NCBI GenBank assembly: GCA_038528385.1
Contig: JBCBET010000001.1
Span: 186,001 to 250,000 of the forward strand
Reading direction: 5' to 3'
Length of the DNA stretch: 64,000 nucleotides
From: Shimia_B sp038528385
GTDB lineage: Bacteria > Pseudomonadota > Alphaproteobacteria > Rhodobacterales > Rhodobacteraceae
The notes beneath the pieces are model-generated. The model had not been told where the DNA came from. It did not search any database and worked only from the letters and a program-made list of their open reading frames with translations. Made by a program: the position numbers and the translations under genes. Shown here piece after piece: positions 14,656 through 24,495 of the stretch; position 1 is the first letter of the stretch, and each line of letters opens with the position of its first letter.

Positions 14656-15364
14656 CGGGCTCCTCCATGGTGAAGGTGACGCGGCCCGCCGACCAGATCA
14701 CGCGGGCAAAGGAGATGGGTGTGCCGTCCGGTGTGGCGTCCACGGCCGTCACCACGAGCACGGGCACGTCCGCGTGCTGCTTGAGCGTCTTCGCCTCCTC
14801 GGGCTTGGCGGACCGGGAATAGATGGATGTCTGCTTGCGGATATAATCGGTGATCCCGAAGGAGCGGAAAGTCTCCGTTGTCGAGCCCAGGACATCGCGC
14901 CGTTCAGCGAAGTCCGGGAACCGCGTGGCGCAATGATAGGCGGAGCCGAAGGCAACCGGAAGATCGTTCGCCAGCGTCACCCGATCGCTTTTTGTCACCC
15001 TGGACCCCGGATCGAGAAGCAGCGCCGCGGCCACCTCGCTCGGTGCCATGATGCGGCCTGCCGCGATGAGCGTGCTCGTCACGCTCACGCCTTGCGGGAT
15101 GAGGTTACGCCGGAGCCGCGTGCGTCTGCCGATCTGGTAGGTGAGCCGTGGCGTGGCCGACACGAACGTTCCCCGTCCCTGCTCGATGCTGACCTTCCCG
15201 TCGCGCGCCAGGGCCTCCAAGGCGCGGCGCACGGAATGACGCCCGGACGCAAACCGTGCCGCGAGCTGCGGTTCGGTTGGAAGCTGGTCGCCCTCGGTCA
15301 ATCGTCCGGTAACGATGTCATCCAGTAGCTGCTCTTTGATGGTCATCCAGGTGTTCTGTGTCAT
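14648..15364 (-). CDS. phnF: GntR-family phosphonate operon regulator PhnF
   Basis: A 238-residue GntR/HutC-type regulator. The N-terminal winged helix (about 5-70) has LPTEPQLAARFASGRHSVRRALEAL and the wing GKVSIEQGRGTFV. The UTRA ligand domain (about 85-230) follows. It heads the phnFGHIJKLM unit and overlaps phnG by eight bases. A perfect palindrome lies six bases upstream of its ATG and recurs in front of phnC, so PhnF probably represses its own operon and the transporter operon. The inducer would be a phosphonate or an intermediate. Confidence 0.9.
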   Translation of the reverse strand: MTQNTWMTIKEQLLDDIVTGRLTEGDQLPTEPQLAARFASGRHSVRRALEALARDGKVSIEQGRGTFVSATPRLTYQIGRRTRLRRNLIPQGVSVTSTLIAAGRIMAPSEVAAALLLDPGSRVTKSDRVTLANDLPVAFGSAYHCATRFPDFAERRDVLGSTTETFRSFGITDYIRKQTSIYSRSAKPEEAKTLKQHADVPVLVVTAVDATPDGTPISFARVIWSAGRVTFTMEEPDG

Positions 15365-15369
15365 GTCTT

Positions 15370-15385
15370 ATTCATCCGAATGAAT
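15370..15385 (-). promoter_or_regulatory. Probable PhnF operator upstream of phnF
   Basis: ATTCATCCGAATGAAT is a perfect 6-4-6 palindrome located between the likely transcription start and the phnF ATG. The same 16-mer with one change precedes phnC. Position over the start region fits repression. Binding by PhnF is inferred from the shared site and gene order. Confidence 0.75.
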
Positions 15386-15387
15386 TT

Positions 15388-15420
15388 TGATTAGAGATGG
15401 TGCGTGACAGCAGCGTGACA
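15388..15420 (-). promoter_or_regulatory. Pho-box-type promoter of the phnF-M operon
   Basis: On the minus strand two identical 7-mers TGTCACG are separated by four bases (15403-15409 and 15414-15420), the 11-base period of PhoB direct repeats (consensus CTGTCAT). Nine bases further down is TAATCA (15388-15393), a fair -10 box, and no -35 is evident, as in PhoB-dependent promoters where the box replaces it. The start of transcription would fall in or next to the PhnF palindrome. Phosphate starvation activation is inferred from this layout. Confidence 0.7.
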
Positions 15421-16319
15421 CAATGGCAAGTCACTTGGCCTCGCGAGGAGGTCAGATCACGTCCTCGCCTGGCGCTGCCAAACCCACAATCAACCGTGTT
15501 CAGGTAGCGCGGGGGGCGGCTTGGGTGATCGCACCGGGGCTCTGGGTGGTGCGATCAAGACCATGCAACTTCAAAGGCATGGCAATCGACTGGATCAAGA
15601 ATTGGAGCGCACGGCGGCTCAAGTTGCTAGCGGGACGGCGCTCTCAACCAGCCCATTTTCATTGAAACGCCGCTCTGGATGCAGCGGATCGCGTGAGCGA
15701 GTTTTGCGGGGCAACCGGTGCCCCAATCTGCCAAATGCCTCGGTGATGCAGAGCCGGGAAGCCAGCGTCGCGCCACGCTCCGGATTAAGGATAGGATTAC
15801 TGTCATTAAACGCAAGTCAAAGTTTTTGCCGCCGCAGAGGGACTTACGCCCCTATCCTCATCCAGATCATTCATGTTGGAGCGCAAAATCCAGTGGGCGA
15901 TTAAGGCCCTCTTAATCGGTGGCGTTCACAACCAATGCACCACGAAATTAATTCAAGGCGTTGTTGTGCTCCCTCTCCCCTCTTTTGACCCTTTTCTCGG
16001 CGCCTCGTCGCTCCTGATCGTTCGGCTGAACGCCGAGGGAAGGGACACCTTCCGCGTCTTTCATCTGCCCCGCTGGGCCTCGTCGGGTTTCAGCATCTCC
16101 ACCGCCAGCCGCCCTGCAGAAGCGCGGCCAGTCGTAGGCGCAGGGACGAACACCACCATCGGAAAAACGCTCTCGGCCGCCTTGATCGCGGCGGGGCGCG
16201 CTGGCCCCGGTGACATCCGCTACCCTGCTTCGCTCGGAATAGCGGCGGTGGCGGTACCGGATGGGGGATGCGAAGACAGAGCCCGGATTGCACCGCCGGT
16301 CGAACGCGCCCGACGCACC
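15421..16319. other. Long stretch without a convincing gene
   Basis: About 900 bases between the phn promoter and a small ORF. Open frames exist on the plus strand (for example from 15423, 15521 and 15873) but none has a good start, family resemblance or consistent high-GC codon pattern. Parts, notably 15770-15970, are richer in A and T than the surrounding genes. I see no tRNA, transposase or terminal repeats. It may hold decayed genes or regulatory RNA. A translated piece near 16130 (GTNTTIGKT) resembles a P-loop but has no supporting context. Confidence 0.5.
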
Positions 16320-16594
16320 ATGAACCAGCCGGCGCCATCCCGCAATGACGACGTGCGCTACGATCTATCGATCATGCGCATGAACCTGGCCAACCTCGAT
16401 GCCGCCCTCGCGGCCCTCGCGCCGAAGTCGCGCGGAATGATGGCGGAATGGAGCGCGCTCCTGACCTTGGCACGCATGACGAAGCAATCCCTCGACGATC
16501 TATCGGACAAGTTCGAGACGACCGCGTCCCGACGCATAGCACATGTCCCTCCCGGCACCGTAGAGGGCCTCCACGGATGCCTCGACGTGGCCTC

Positions 16595-16598
<4 letters not shown>
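16320..16598 (+). CDS. Small hypothetical protein
   Basis: A possible 92-residue protein starting at ATG 16320. It is polar and probably helical: heptad-like Leu spacing runs from LSIMRMNLANLDAALAAL to LLTLARMTKQSLDDLSDKF. I do not recognise a family. The frame is open further upstream, but the upstream part looks non-coding. It is convergent with glpK and the two stop codons overlap in a CTAG tetramer. No strong ribosome binding site is evident. It may be real but minor, or a chance frame in GC-rich DNA. Confidence 0.35.
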
Positions 16599-18090
<1,492 letters not shown>

Positions 18091-18094
<4 letters not shown>

Positions 18095-19659
18095 GCAGCC
18101 TCCGCTTCCTTCAGAGCGTCGGTGACCCAATTGTCCAGGGCCGCGACCTCGGCATCGCTGAGCCGCAGACCGAGCTTCGAGCGCCGCCAGATCGCATCCT
18201 CTGCCGTGGTGACGTATTCCTTCGAGATGAGCCACTCCATCTCCCGCTCGGTGAGCGTTGCGCCGAAGGCCTGCCCGAGATCGGCCTCGCTCTTCGCGTC
18301 GCCGAGCACCTCCCAGGATTCGGTGCCATAGGCGCGGATCAGACGCTTGGCCCAGCGGTCTGACAGGAAGGGATAGTCGGATTTCAGCGTGGCGATCTTG
18401 GTCTCCACCTCCGAGACCTTGAAATCGCCACCCGGCATCGCCACCCCCGCCGTCCACGCCGGGCCGGGGATCGTGATCGCCTCGGCAAGCTTCTCGATCG
18501 CGTGTTCGGCGAGCTTTCGGTAGGTGGTGATCTTACCGCCGAAGATGTTGAGGATCGGCGCGCCGCCCTCGTTGTTCAGGCGCAGCACATAATCCCGCGT
18601 GGCCGCGGAGGCCGACGAGGCGCCGTCATCATAGAGCGGGCGAACGCCCGAATAGGCCCAGACGACATCGTCGGCGGTGACCGGCTTCTTGAAGTACTTC
18701 GACGCGAAGGCGAGGAGGTAGTCCCGCTCCGTCTCCGAAATCTCCGGTTTCAACGCCGGATCGGAATGATCGGCATCGGTCGTCCCGATGAGCGTGTAAT
18801 CCGTCTCGTAGGGGATGGCGAAGATGATGCGGCCATCCTCACCCTGGAAGAAATAGCACTTGTCGTGGTCGTAGAGCCGCTTCGTCACGATGTGGGAGCC
18901 GCGGACGAGGCGCACGCCCTCCAGCGTGTTTTGCCGAACCTTGCTGCGGATGACATCCTGCACCCAGGGGCCCGCGGCGTTCACGAGCGTGCCGGCCGTC
19001 ACCTGCCGCGTACCGGTCTTGTCTTCGAGGGTGATGGTCCACTCCTCCGCGCCCCGCTCGGCGCTGATGACCTGCGTGCGTGGCATGATCGTGGCCCCGC
19101 GCGCTTCAGCGTCGCGGGCATTGAGGATCACGAGGCGGCTGTCTTCCACCCAGCAATCCGAGTACTCGTAGGCCGTCTGAAAACGCTCCTGGAGCGGTGC
19201 GCCCTCCGGCGAGCCGGGGAGCCGGACCGTCGACGTGGCGGGCAGGATTTTGCGACCGCCCAGGTTGTCGTACATGAAAAGACCCAGCCGGATCAGCCAT
19301 GCGGGACGGCGCCCCTTCATCCACGGCATGACCGTGGACAGAAGCTTCGAGGTCGGCGTGGTCGACTCGAAACGCATGTCCTTGTGGTAAGGCAGCACAA
19401 ACCGCATGGGCCAGGAGATGTGGGGCATGGCGCTCAAGAGGCGCTCGCGCTCGATCAGGCTCTCCCGCACGAGGCGAAATTCGAAGTATTCGAGATACCG
19501 CAGACCGCCATGGAACAGCTTGGTGGAGGACGACGAGGTTGCCCAGCCCAGGTCGTTCATTTCGGCCAGTCCCACGCCCATACCGCGCCCGGCGGCGTCC
19601 CGTGCGATCCCGCAGCCGTTCACGCCGCCGCCAATGATAAAAAGCTCAAAGTCTGCCAT
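18091..19659 (-). CDS. glpD: Aerobic glycerol-3-phosphate dehydrogenase
   Basis: A 522-residue FAD enzyme. The N-terminal dinucleotide-binding motif is FIIGGGVNGCGIARDAAGRG (about 7-26), followed by the family-specific SSSTKLFHGGLRYLEYFEF. The C-terminal domain has VVWAYSGVRPLYDD and GGKITTYRKLAEHAIEKL, both typical of GlpD. It oxidises glycerol 3-phosphate to dihydroxyacetone phosphate at the inner membrane and passes electrons to quinone. It is the first gene of glpDK, with the kinase overlapping its end. Length and motifs are intact. Confidence 0.95.
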
Positions 19660-19754
19660 GGGTCATCCCCCCTGCAGGTGTGTCCAGTCCGTAAACTATT
19701 TGCGATCCCCAAGGTTTCCCATGTCGGGCCTGGGTTTGCAAATCTGGCGGCCCA

Positions 19755-20456
19755 TCAGCCCCGAAACCCCGTTGCCACGACGAATTTCTCGCTTGAGTCC
19801 GCCCGGGAGGCCGGCGGTTTCACATTGGCTACCTTGGCGAACTTCTGCTTCAGCAGGGACTGGAGCCCTGCCTCGGCGCCACCGGCGAGGACCTTGGCCA
19901 CGAAAGTCCCTTGCGGCGCGAGCACGTCGAACGCGAAATCCGCTGCGGCCTCGCACAACGCCATGATGCGCAGGTGGTCGGTCTGCTTGTGCCCCGAGGA
20001 CGCTGCGGCCATGTCGGACATGACGACGTCGGCCTGCCCCCCGAGCCATGCCTTCACCTTGTCATCGGCGCCGTCCTCCATGAAATCGAGGACGTGGAGA
20101 TCGGCGCCCGCGATGGGCTCCACCTCCTGGAGGTCCACGCCGAGCACCGTGCCCCGCGGCTTGCCGGGCGCGTCACCGAGGGCATTGACGCGAGCCACGG
20201 CCACCTGGCTCCACCCGCCGGGTGCACAGCCCAGATCGACAACCCGCGCCCCCGGGCGGAGAAAACCGAATTTGTCGTCGAGCTCGAGGATCTTGAAGGC
20301 GGCGCGCCCGCGATACCCCTCGGCCCGCGCGCGTTTCACGTAAGGATCGTTCAGCTGTCGCTCGAGCCAGCGCGTGGAGGAAAGCCGCCGGCCGCGCGCC
20401 GTCTTGACCTTCACCTTCAGGTCCCGCTTGCCGCGCCCGCTGTCCTTTTTCGTCAT
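19755..20456 (-). CDS. rlmE: 23S rRNA 2'-O-methyltransferase RlmE (FtsJ/RrmJ)
   Basis: A 233-residue methyltransferase of the FtsJ family. The RAEGYRGRAAFKILELDDKF region carries the first catalytic Lys, motif I is VVDLGCAPGGWSQVA (about 72-86), the catalytic Asp lies in VVMSDMAAASSGHK and the second Lys in TFVAKVLAGG. It methylates the 2'-OH of U2552 (E. coli numbering) in the A loop of 23S rRNA. A basic, Lys/Arg-rich N-terminus of about 25 residues precedes the fold, as is common in alphaproteobacteria. The ppx-rlmE order on one strand is a frequent pair in this group. Confidence 0.93.
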   Translation of the reverse strand: MTKKDSGRGKRDLKVKVKTARGRRLSSTRWLERQLNDPYVKRARAEGYRGRAAFKILELDDKFGFLRPGARVVDLGCAPGGWSQVAVARVNALGDAPGKPRGTVLGVDLQEVEPIAGADLHVLDFMEDGADDKVKAWLGGQADVVMSDMAAASSGHKQTDHLRIMALCEAAADFAFDVLAPQGTFVAKVLAGGAEAGLQSLLKQKFAKVANVKPPASRADSSEKFVVATGFRG

Positions 20457-20605
20457 GTCCTCGAATGCCCCATGGTTCGCGATGCCCGCAGGCCTGGTCT
20501 GAAGTCACGGGCAGCTATACCTCGTGCCGCGCGGGTGGGGAACGGGTCCCGCAATTACGCGCGACCCTGGGAAGGACGTCGCTGCGTTTCTCCACTGGCG
20601 CTCCC

Positions 20606-21703
20606 TCACTTGAAGCTCAGAACCCCGTCCTCGCTCATCTGCGCGTAGAGCAGCCCCTCCCTCAAACCTCGATCCGCCACCGAGAGCCTGTCGGTGGGCC
20701 AGACCCGAAGCACCGCCTGGAGGATCGCGGCGCCCGACATGATGAGCGCGTGCCGATCCCGGCCAATACGGGGATCCGCACGCCGCCCCTCCGGACCCAG
20801 CGTGAGGTAGTCCCGGATCACCGCATCGATCTCGTCCGAGGTCATCGTGAGCCCGTCCACCTTCGTGCGGTCATAGCGCTTCAGACCCAGATGGCTCGCC
20901 GCGACGGTCGTCACCGTCCCGCTGGTGCCCACGACCTGAAAACCTTCCCTAGCGTTCTCGGCATTGTAGGGGGTGAAATCGGCCAGGTTCTCCTCGAAAA
21001 ACCAGCTCATCAGTGCAAAGCGCGCGGCGTCGTCTCTCACATCGTCGAACTGGTCGCGGAGCGTCGCCACGCCGAGCGGCACGGAGATCCAGTCCACCAC
21101 CTTCGCCCCCTCATGGGGACCCTCGAAGCCCTTGTGCAGCCCCATGATCGCATGCTTGCGACGCTTCCGCGGGACCTTCGAAAGGTCGATCCAGACAAGC
21201 TCCGTCGAGCCCCCGCCGATATCGACGACGAGGAGCTGCTCCGCCTTTCTCGACACGAGCGGCGCGCAGGAGATGACGGCATAGCGCGCCTCGTCCTTGG
21301 GGGCGATGATCTCGAGGCCAAGGCCCGTTTCCCGCCGCACGAACCGCATGAAATCCCGGGCATTGCGCGCGCGCCGGCAGGCCTCCGTCGCGACCAGACG
21401 CATGCGCGTGACGTTGTGCTGTTTCAGCTTCTGCTTGCAGATGCGCATGGCCTGCACGGTCTTGGCCATGGAGGCGCGGGAGAGCTTGCCGCTGGTTTCC
21501 AGCCCGAGGCCGAGCTGAACAGGCTTCGAAAAGCTGTCCACCACTTCAAAGCCGTTGCCCGAGGGACGGGCAATGAGCATCCGACACGAATTGGTCCCCA
21601 GATCGAGCGCCGCGTAAAGCGGGCTCCGGGGCGGAGAAGGCGATGCCGACGGTTCGACCGTTTCCGGGAGCGCGCTCGCATCGCCCGAGCGCTGTGGCGC
21701 CAT
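20606..21703 (-). CDS. Ppx/GppA family phosphatase
   Basis: A 365-residue protein of the exopolyphosphatase/guanosine pentaphosphatase family. It has the ASKHA phosphate-1 motif AALDLGTNSCRMLIA (about 30-44), the VVDIGGGSTELV phosphate-2 motif (about 149-160) and a GTSGTVTTVA segment in the second lobe. It lacks the long C-terminal HD-like domain of E. coli Ppx, as do many alphaproteobacterial versions. It may hydrolyse polyphosphate or pppGpp; the sequence does not decide which. The first 28 residues are low-complexity and an internal start is possible. rlmE follows about 150 bases downstream. Confidence 0.88.
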   Translation of the reverse strand: MAPQRSGDASALPETVEPSASPSPPRSPLYAALDLGTNSCRMLIARPSGNGFEVVDSFSKPVQLGLGLETSGKLSRASMAKTVQAMRICKQKLKQHNVTRMRLVATEACRRARNARDFMRFVRRETGLGLEIIAPKDEARYAVISCAPLVSRKAEQLLVVDIGGGSTELVWIDLSKVPRKRRKHAIMGLHKGFEGPHEGAKVVDWISVPLGVATLRDQFDDVRDDAARFALMSWFFEENLADFTPYNAENAREGFQVVGTSGTVTTVAASHLGLKRYDRTKVDGLTMTSDEIDAVIRDYLTLGPEGRRADPRIGRDRHALIMSGAAILQAVLRVWPTDRLSVADRGLREGLLYAQMSEDGVLSFK

Positions 21704-21871
21704 CGTTTGCGCCTTTCATAACGAGTTGAGCGAAAAGGTAGTGACGAATGCCTAACGACGCAACACTTAGCCGTGAGCCGTCCGTCGCGGCTGATATGCG
21801 TTTTGTCGATATTGAGCGATGCGGTCCCGCACCACCTCGCTATCAGGGTCCTATGGACGGGGAGAGCAGCG

Positions 21872-22168
21872 ATGCCCGAGGTCACGGTTGTGTATTGGCG
21901 TGATATTCCGGCGCAGGTCATTGTCGGCAAGGGCCGCCGGGGCGCGAAGAAGCAGCTGCCCGAGCGGTTTGAGCAGGCGATCGACGCGGCTGCCATGCGC
22001 CTTGGCGCCCAGGACACGGATGCATATCTCGCGGAATGGCGGAAAGCCGCGCCCTATCCCGTTGACGGGGAGCCCGCCGAGGTGGCGGATGCCGAGGCCG
22101 CACGTCTCGACACCGAATATGACCGCGCGAGGCTGATCGCGCTCGTCAAGAACAAGGGCAAAGCCTGA
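21872..22168 (+). CDS. Small 'virulence factor' family protein of folate one-carbon clusters
   Basis: A 98-residue protein that begins PEVTVVYWRDIPAQVIVGKGRRGAKKQLPERF (in parts), typical of a small family labelled 'virulence factor' in databases. In Rhodobacteraceae this family is regularly found next to methylenetetrahydrofolate reductase and a pterin-binding methyltransferase, as here. Its role is not known to me; a structural or accessory part in corrinoid/folate methyl transfer is inferred from context only. ATG at 21872 is preceded by GGGGAGAG. The longer frame upstream lies in the divergent promoter region of ppx. It is eight bases from the next gene. Confidence 0.75.
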   Translation: MPEVTVVYWRDIPAQVIVGKGRRGAKKQLPERFEQAIDAAAMRLGAQDTDAYLAEWRKAAPYPVDGEPAEVADAEAARLDTEYDRARLIALVKNKGKA

Positions 22169-22176
22169 GGTGAGAC

Positions 22177-23097
22177 ATGGGACTTCTTAATTTCGCTCGG
22201 AACGAGCCCGGCGCCGGCGCGGCAAAACCCGAAGTGGAGGCCATGCTCGAGGGATTTTCCATCGAGGTCATGCCCCGCACGGCCGCGGGCGTCGACAGCT
22301 TCCGCGAGCTCCTGCCGGAGGGCACCCGGGTCTATGTCGCGCATATCGAAGGCACGCCCATCGAGGACATGGTGGCCACCGCAAAGCGGCTCGCCGTCGA
22401 CGGCTACCCCGTCATGCCGCATTTCCCCGCGCGCATCATCAAGGATGAGGCCACGCTCCGGGACTGGATTTCGCGCTACCAGGGCGAGGCCGGTGTGGAC
22501 CAGGCCCTGCTCCTCGCCGGCGGCGTGACAAAGCCCCATGGCACCTATGAAAGCTCCATGCAGCTCCTCAAGAGCGGCGCGTTCGGCGATGCGGGGTTCA
22601 AGCGGCTCCATGTGGCCGGTCACCCGGAGGGCAACCGAGACATCGACCCCACCGGCGGCTCCGCCAACGTCGATGCGGCCCTTCGCTGGAAGCAAGCCTT
22701 TTACGACACCAACGATGCTGAAATGGCCATCGCGACGCAGTTCTGCTTTGAGGCGGCGCCGGTGATCGACTGGGCGAACGCGCTCCGCGCGGCGGGTATC
22801 ACGCTTCCTATCCATATCGGCGTGGCAGGCCCGGCGAAGCTCCAGACGCTGATCAAGTTCTCCATCGCCTGCGGCGTGGGGGCCTCGCTGCGGGTGCTGC
22901 AGCGGCGTGCGAAGGATGTCACGAAGCTTCTCGTGCCCTTCGAGCCCACGGAGTTCATCGCCGGTATCGCCGCGCACAAGGCCGCGCATCCCGACTTCAA
23001 CATCGAGGCGGTGCATGTCTTCCCCCTCGGCGGCATCAAGGCGAGCGCCGCCTGGACCCAAACTCACGGCGGAGCCGCAGGCCGACCCGCCGAATAA
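22177..23097 (+). CDS. Methylenetetrahydrofolate reductase-like protein
   Basis: A 306-residue TIM-barrel flavoprotein of the MetF superfamily. The start FSIEVMPRTAAGVDSFRELLP is the MetF-type SxEVxPR motif. GYPVMPHFPARIIKDEATL and LLLAGGVTKPHGTYESS correspond to the folate and flavin-binding strands, and HVAGHPEGNRDID to the conserved GHPE motif. It would interconvert 5,10-methylene- and 5-methyl-tetrahydrofolate. Together with the next gene it suggests catabolic oxidation of methyl groups taken from methylated amines or betaines through corrinoid and folate, rather than methionine synthesis. It is tightly spaced with both neighbours. Confidence 0.88.
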   Translation: MGLLNFARNEPGAGAAKPEVEAMLEGFSIEVMPRTAAGVDSFRELLPEGTRVYVAHIEGTPIEDMVATAKRLAVDGYPVMPHFPARIIKDEATLRDWISRYQGEAGVDQALLLAGGVTKPHGTYESSMQLLKSGAFGDAGFKRLHVAGHPEGNRDIDPTGGSANVDAALRWKQAFYDTNDAEMAIATQFCFEAAPVIDWANALRAAGITLPIHIGVAGPAKLQTLIKFSIACGVGASLRVLQRRAKDVTKLLVPFEPTEFIAGIAAHKAAHPDFNIEAVHVFPLGGIKASAAWTQTHGGAAGRPAE

Positions 23098-23107
23098 AGG
23101 ACCCCGC

Positions 23108-24172
23108 ATGACCCGGACCGTTATCGAGTCGAAATCGAAGACCGCAATCATCGGCTTCGACCAGCCCTTCTGCGTCATCGGCGAGCGCATCAATCCCACG
23201 GGCCGCAAGATCCTCAACGAGGAGCTGGAGCGGGGAGACTTCTCCCGCGTGGAGGCGGATGCCTTGGCCCAGGTCGCCGCGGGCGCCAACGTTCTCGACA
23301 TCAACTCGGGCGCGGTCTTCTCCAACAAGATGGCCGAGGACCCGCGCTACGCCGACAACAACTTCGTCGAGCCCGACCTTATGAAAGAGCTCGTGGAGCA
23401 TGTGCAAGCCGTCACTGATTGCCCGCTCTGCATCGACAGCTCCGTGCCGGGCGCGCTGGAGAACGGCCTCGCCGCGGCGGAGGGCCGTCCTCTCCTGAAC
23501 TCCGTGACCGGCGAAGAAGAGCGCCTCGAGGCGATCCTGCCGCTCGTCAAGAAGTACAACGTGCCCGTGGTGGCAATCTCGAACGACGATACCGGCATCA
23601 GCGAGGACCCCGACGTCCGCTTCGCCGTCGCCAAGAAGATCGTGGAGCGCGCCGCTGATTTCGGCATTCCCGCCCACGATATCGTGGTGGATCCGCTCGT
23701 GATGCCCATCGGCGCCATGGGCACGGCCGGTCTCCAGGTCTTCACGCTCGTCCGCCGCCTGCGCGAGGAGCTCGGCGTGAACACGACCTGCGGCGCCTCC
23801 AACATCTCCTTCGGGCTTCCGAACCGGCACGGGATCAACAACGCCTTCCTCCCCATGGCGATGACCGCCGGCATGACTTCCGCGATCATGAACCCGGTGG
23901 CGCTGACTGTGGGCGCCAAACGGCTCGAAGAAAAGAAGTCTGAAGTGGCCGCTGCAGGGATCACCTTGCCCGACGGCTTGGACGACGAGGCCTTCTGCTC
24001 GCTCTTCGGCTTGGGCTCGACGAAGCCGCGCCCCGGCAAGGAGATGGAAGCGATCCGCGCCGCGAACTTCCTGACGAACAATGACGAGGGCGGCGCTGCT
24101 TGGATCCGGTTCAACAAGCCTCCCGGCGAGGCTGCGGGCGGGCGTGGCGGTCGGAGGCGCCGCCGGGGTTAA
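23108..24172 (+). CDS. Pterin-binding methyltransferase (methyltetrahydrofolate:corrinoid type)
   Basis: A 354-residue protein with the dihydropteroate-synthase-like barrel: FCVIGERINPTGRKILNEEL at the start, ANVLDINSGAV (about 64-74), CPLCIDSSVPGALENGL, NSVTGEEERLEAI and GASNISFGLPNRHGINNAFL. These are hallmarks of the methyltetrahydrofolate:corrinoid methyltransferases (AcsE/MtgA/MetH-like), not of folate-synthesis FolP. It should move a methyl group between a corrinoid protein and tetrahydrofolate. The matching corrinoid protein and substrate methyltransferase are not in the window. The C-terminal 20 residues are Gly/Arg-rich. ATG at 23108 is ten bases after the reductase gene. Confidence 0.88.
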   Translation: MTRTVIESKSKTAIIGFDQPFCVIGERINPTGRKILNEELERGDFSRVEADALAQVAAGANVLDINSGAVFSNKMAEDPRYADNNFVEPDLMKELVEHVQAVTDCPLCIDSSVPGALENGLAAAEGRPLLNSVTGEEERLEAILPLVKKYNVPVVAISNDDTGISEDPDVRFAVAKKIVERAADFGIPAHDIVVDPLVMPIGAMGTAGLQVFTLVRRLREELGVNTTCGASNISFGLPNRHGINNAFLPMAMTAGMTSAIMNPVALTVGAKRLEEKKSEVAAAGITLPDGLDDEAFCSLFGLGSTKPRPGKEMEAIRAANFLTNNDEGGAAWIRFNKPPGEAAGGRGGRRRRRG

Positions 24173-24207
24173 GCGCGCGTTAACCAAGCATCCTCTAGCT
24201 TTGACCC

Positions 24208-24441
24208 ATGGCAGAGCGCGGACATCCCCTCAGATTCAATCGGGCTTTTCTCGATGCGATGTTTTCCAGCCGCACGGCATTGACCGGTGGCGTGGTCAAG
24301 CGCGACGTGCTGGACGTCGCGCGGGAGATCGGAGAACAGGGCCTCAGGGACGAGGTCCGGCGCCGCGGCTTTCAGCTGATCCGCACGCAGCACCAGTATG
24401 TCGTCGTTTGCAATGACGCGAAGATTTCTCGTCTGGTCTGA
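24208..24441 (+). CDS. Conserved small protein, Rhodobacteraceae-type
   Basis: A 77-residue basic protein (GHPLRFNRAFLDAMFSSRTA, GGVVKRDVLDVAREIG, RRRGFQLIRTQHQYVVVCN). As far as I recall, similar small proteins occur widely in this family and are sometimes named 'N-(5'-phosphoribosyl)anthranilate isomerase'. That name cannot be right because TrpF has about 200 residues and a full barrel. The conserved RRGFxLIxxxxQYVVVCN ending suggests a small folded domain. Its role is unknown. It ends just before a double hairpin that separates it from the convergent aglK. Confidence 0.7.
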   Translation: MAERGHPLRFNRAFLDAMFSSRTALTGGVVKRDVLDVAREIGEQGLRDEVRRRGFQLIRTQHQYVVVCNDAKISRLV

Positions 24442-24444
24442 CAA

Positions 24445-24495
24445 GCAATTTCTTCGGAAATTGCGGACCGCAGAATTTTCCGAAGAAAATTCTGC
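24445..24495. terminator. Double hairpin between convergent genes
   Basis: Two perfect hairpins lie side by side: GCAATTTC-TTCG-GAAATTGC (24445-24464, 8-bp stem, TTCG tetraloop) and GCAGAATTTTC-CGAA-GAAAATTCTGC (24470-24495, 11-bp stem, CGAA loop). The two also pair with each other over TTTCTTCGGAAA/TTTCCGAAGAAA. The element sits exactly between the plus-strand small gene and the minus-strand aglK stop. A bidirectional terminator or mRNA end protector is the likely role. The A/T-rich stems contrast with the surrounding GC-rich DNA. Confidence 0.75.

Noticed and set aside
16120..16200. P-loop-like GTNTTIGKT resembling dethiobiotin synthetase
   Set aside because: Only nine or so residues match; no further BioD motifs, start codon or biotin genes nearby. 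Likely chance.
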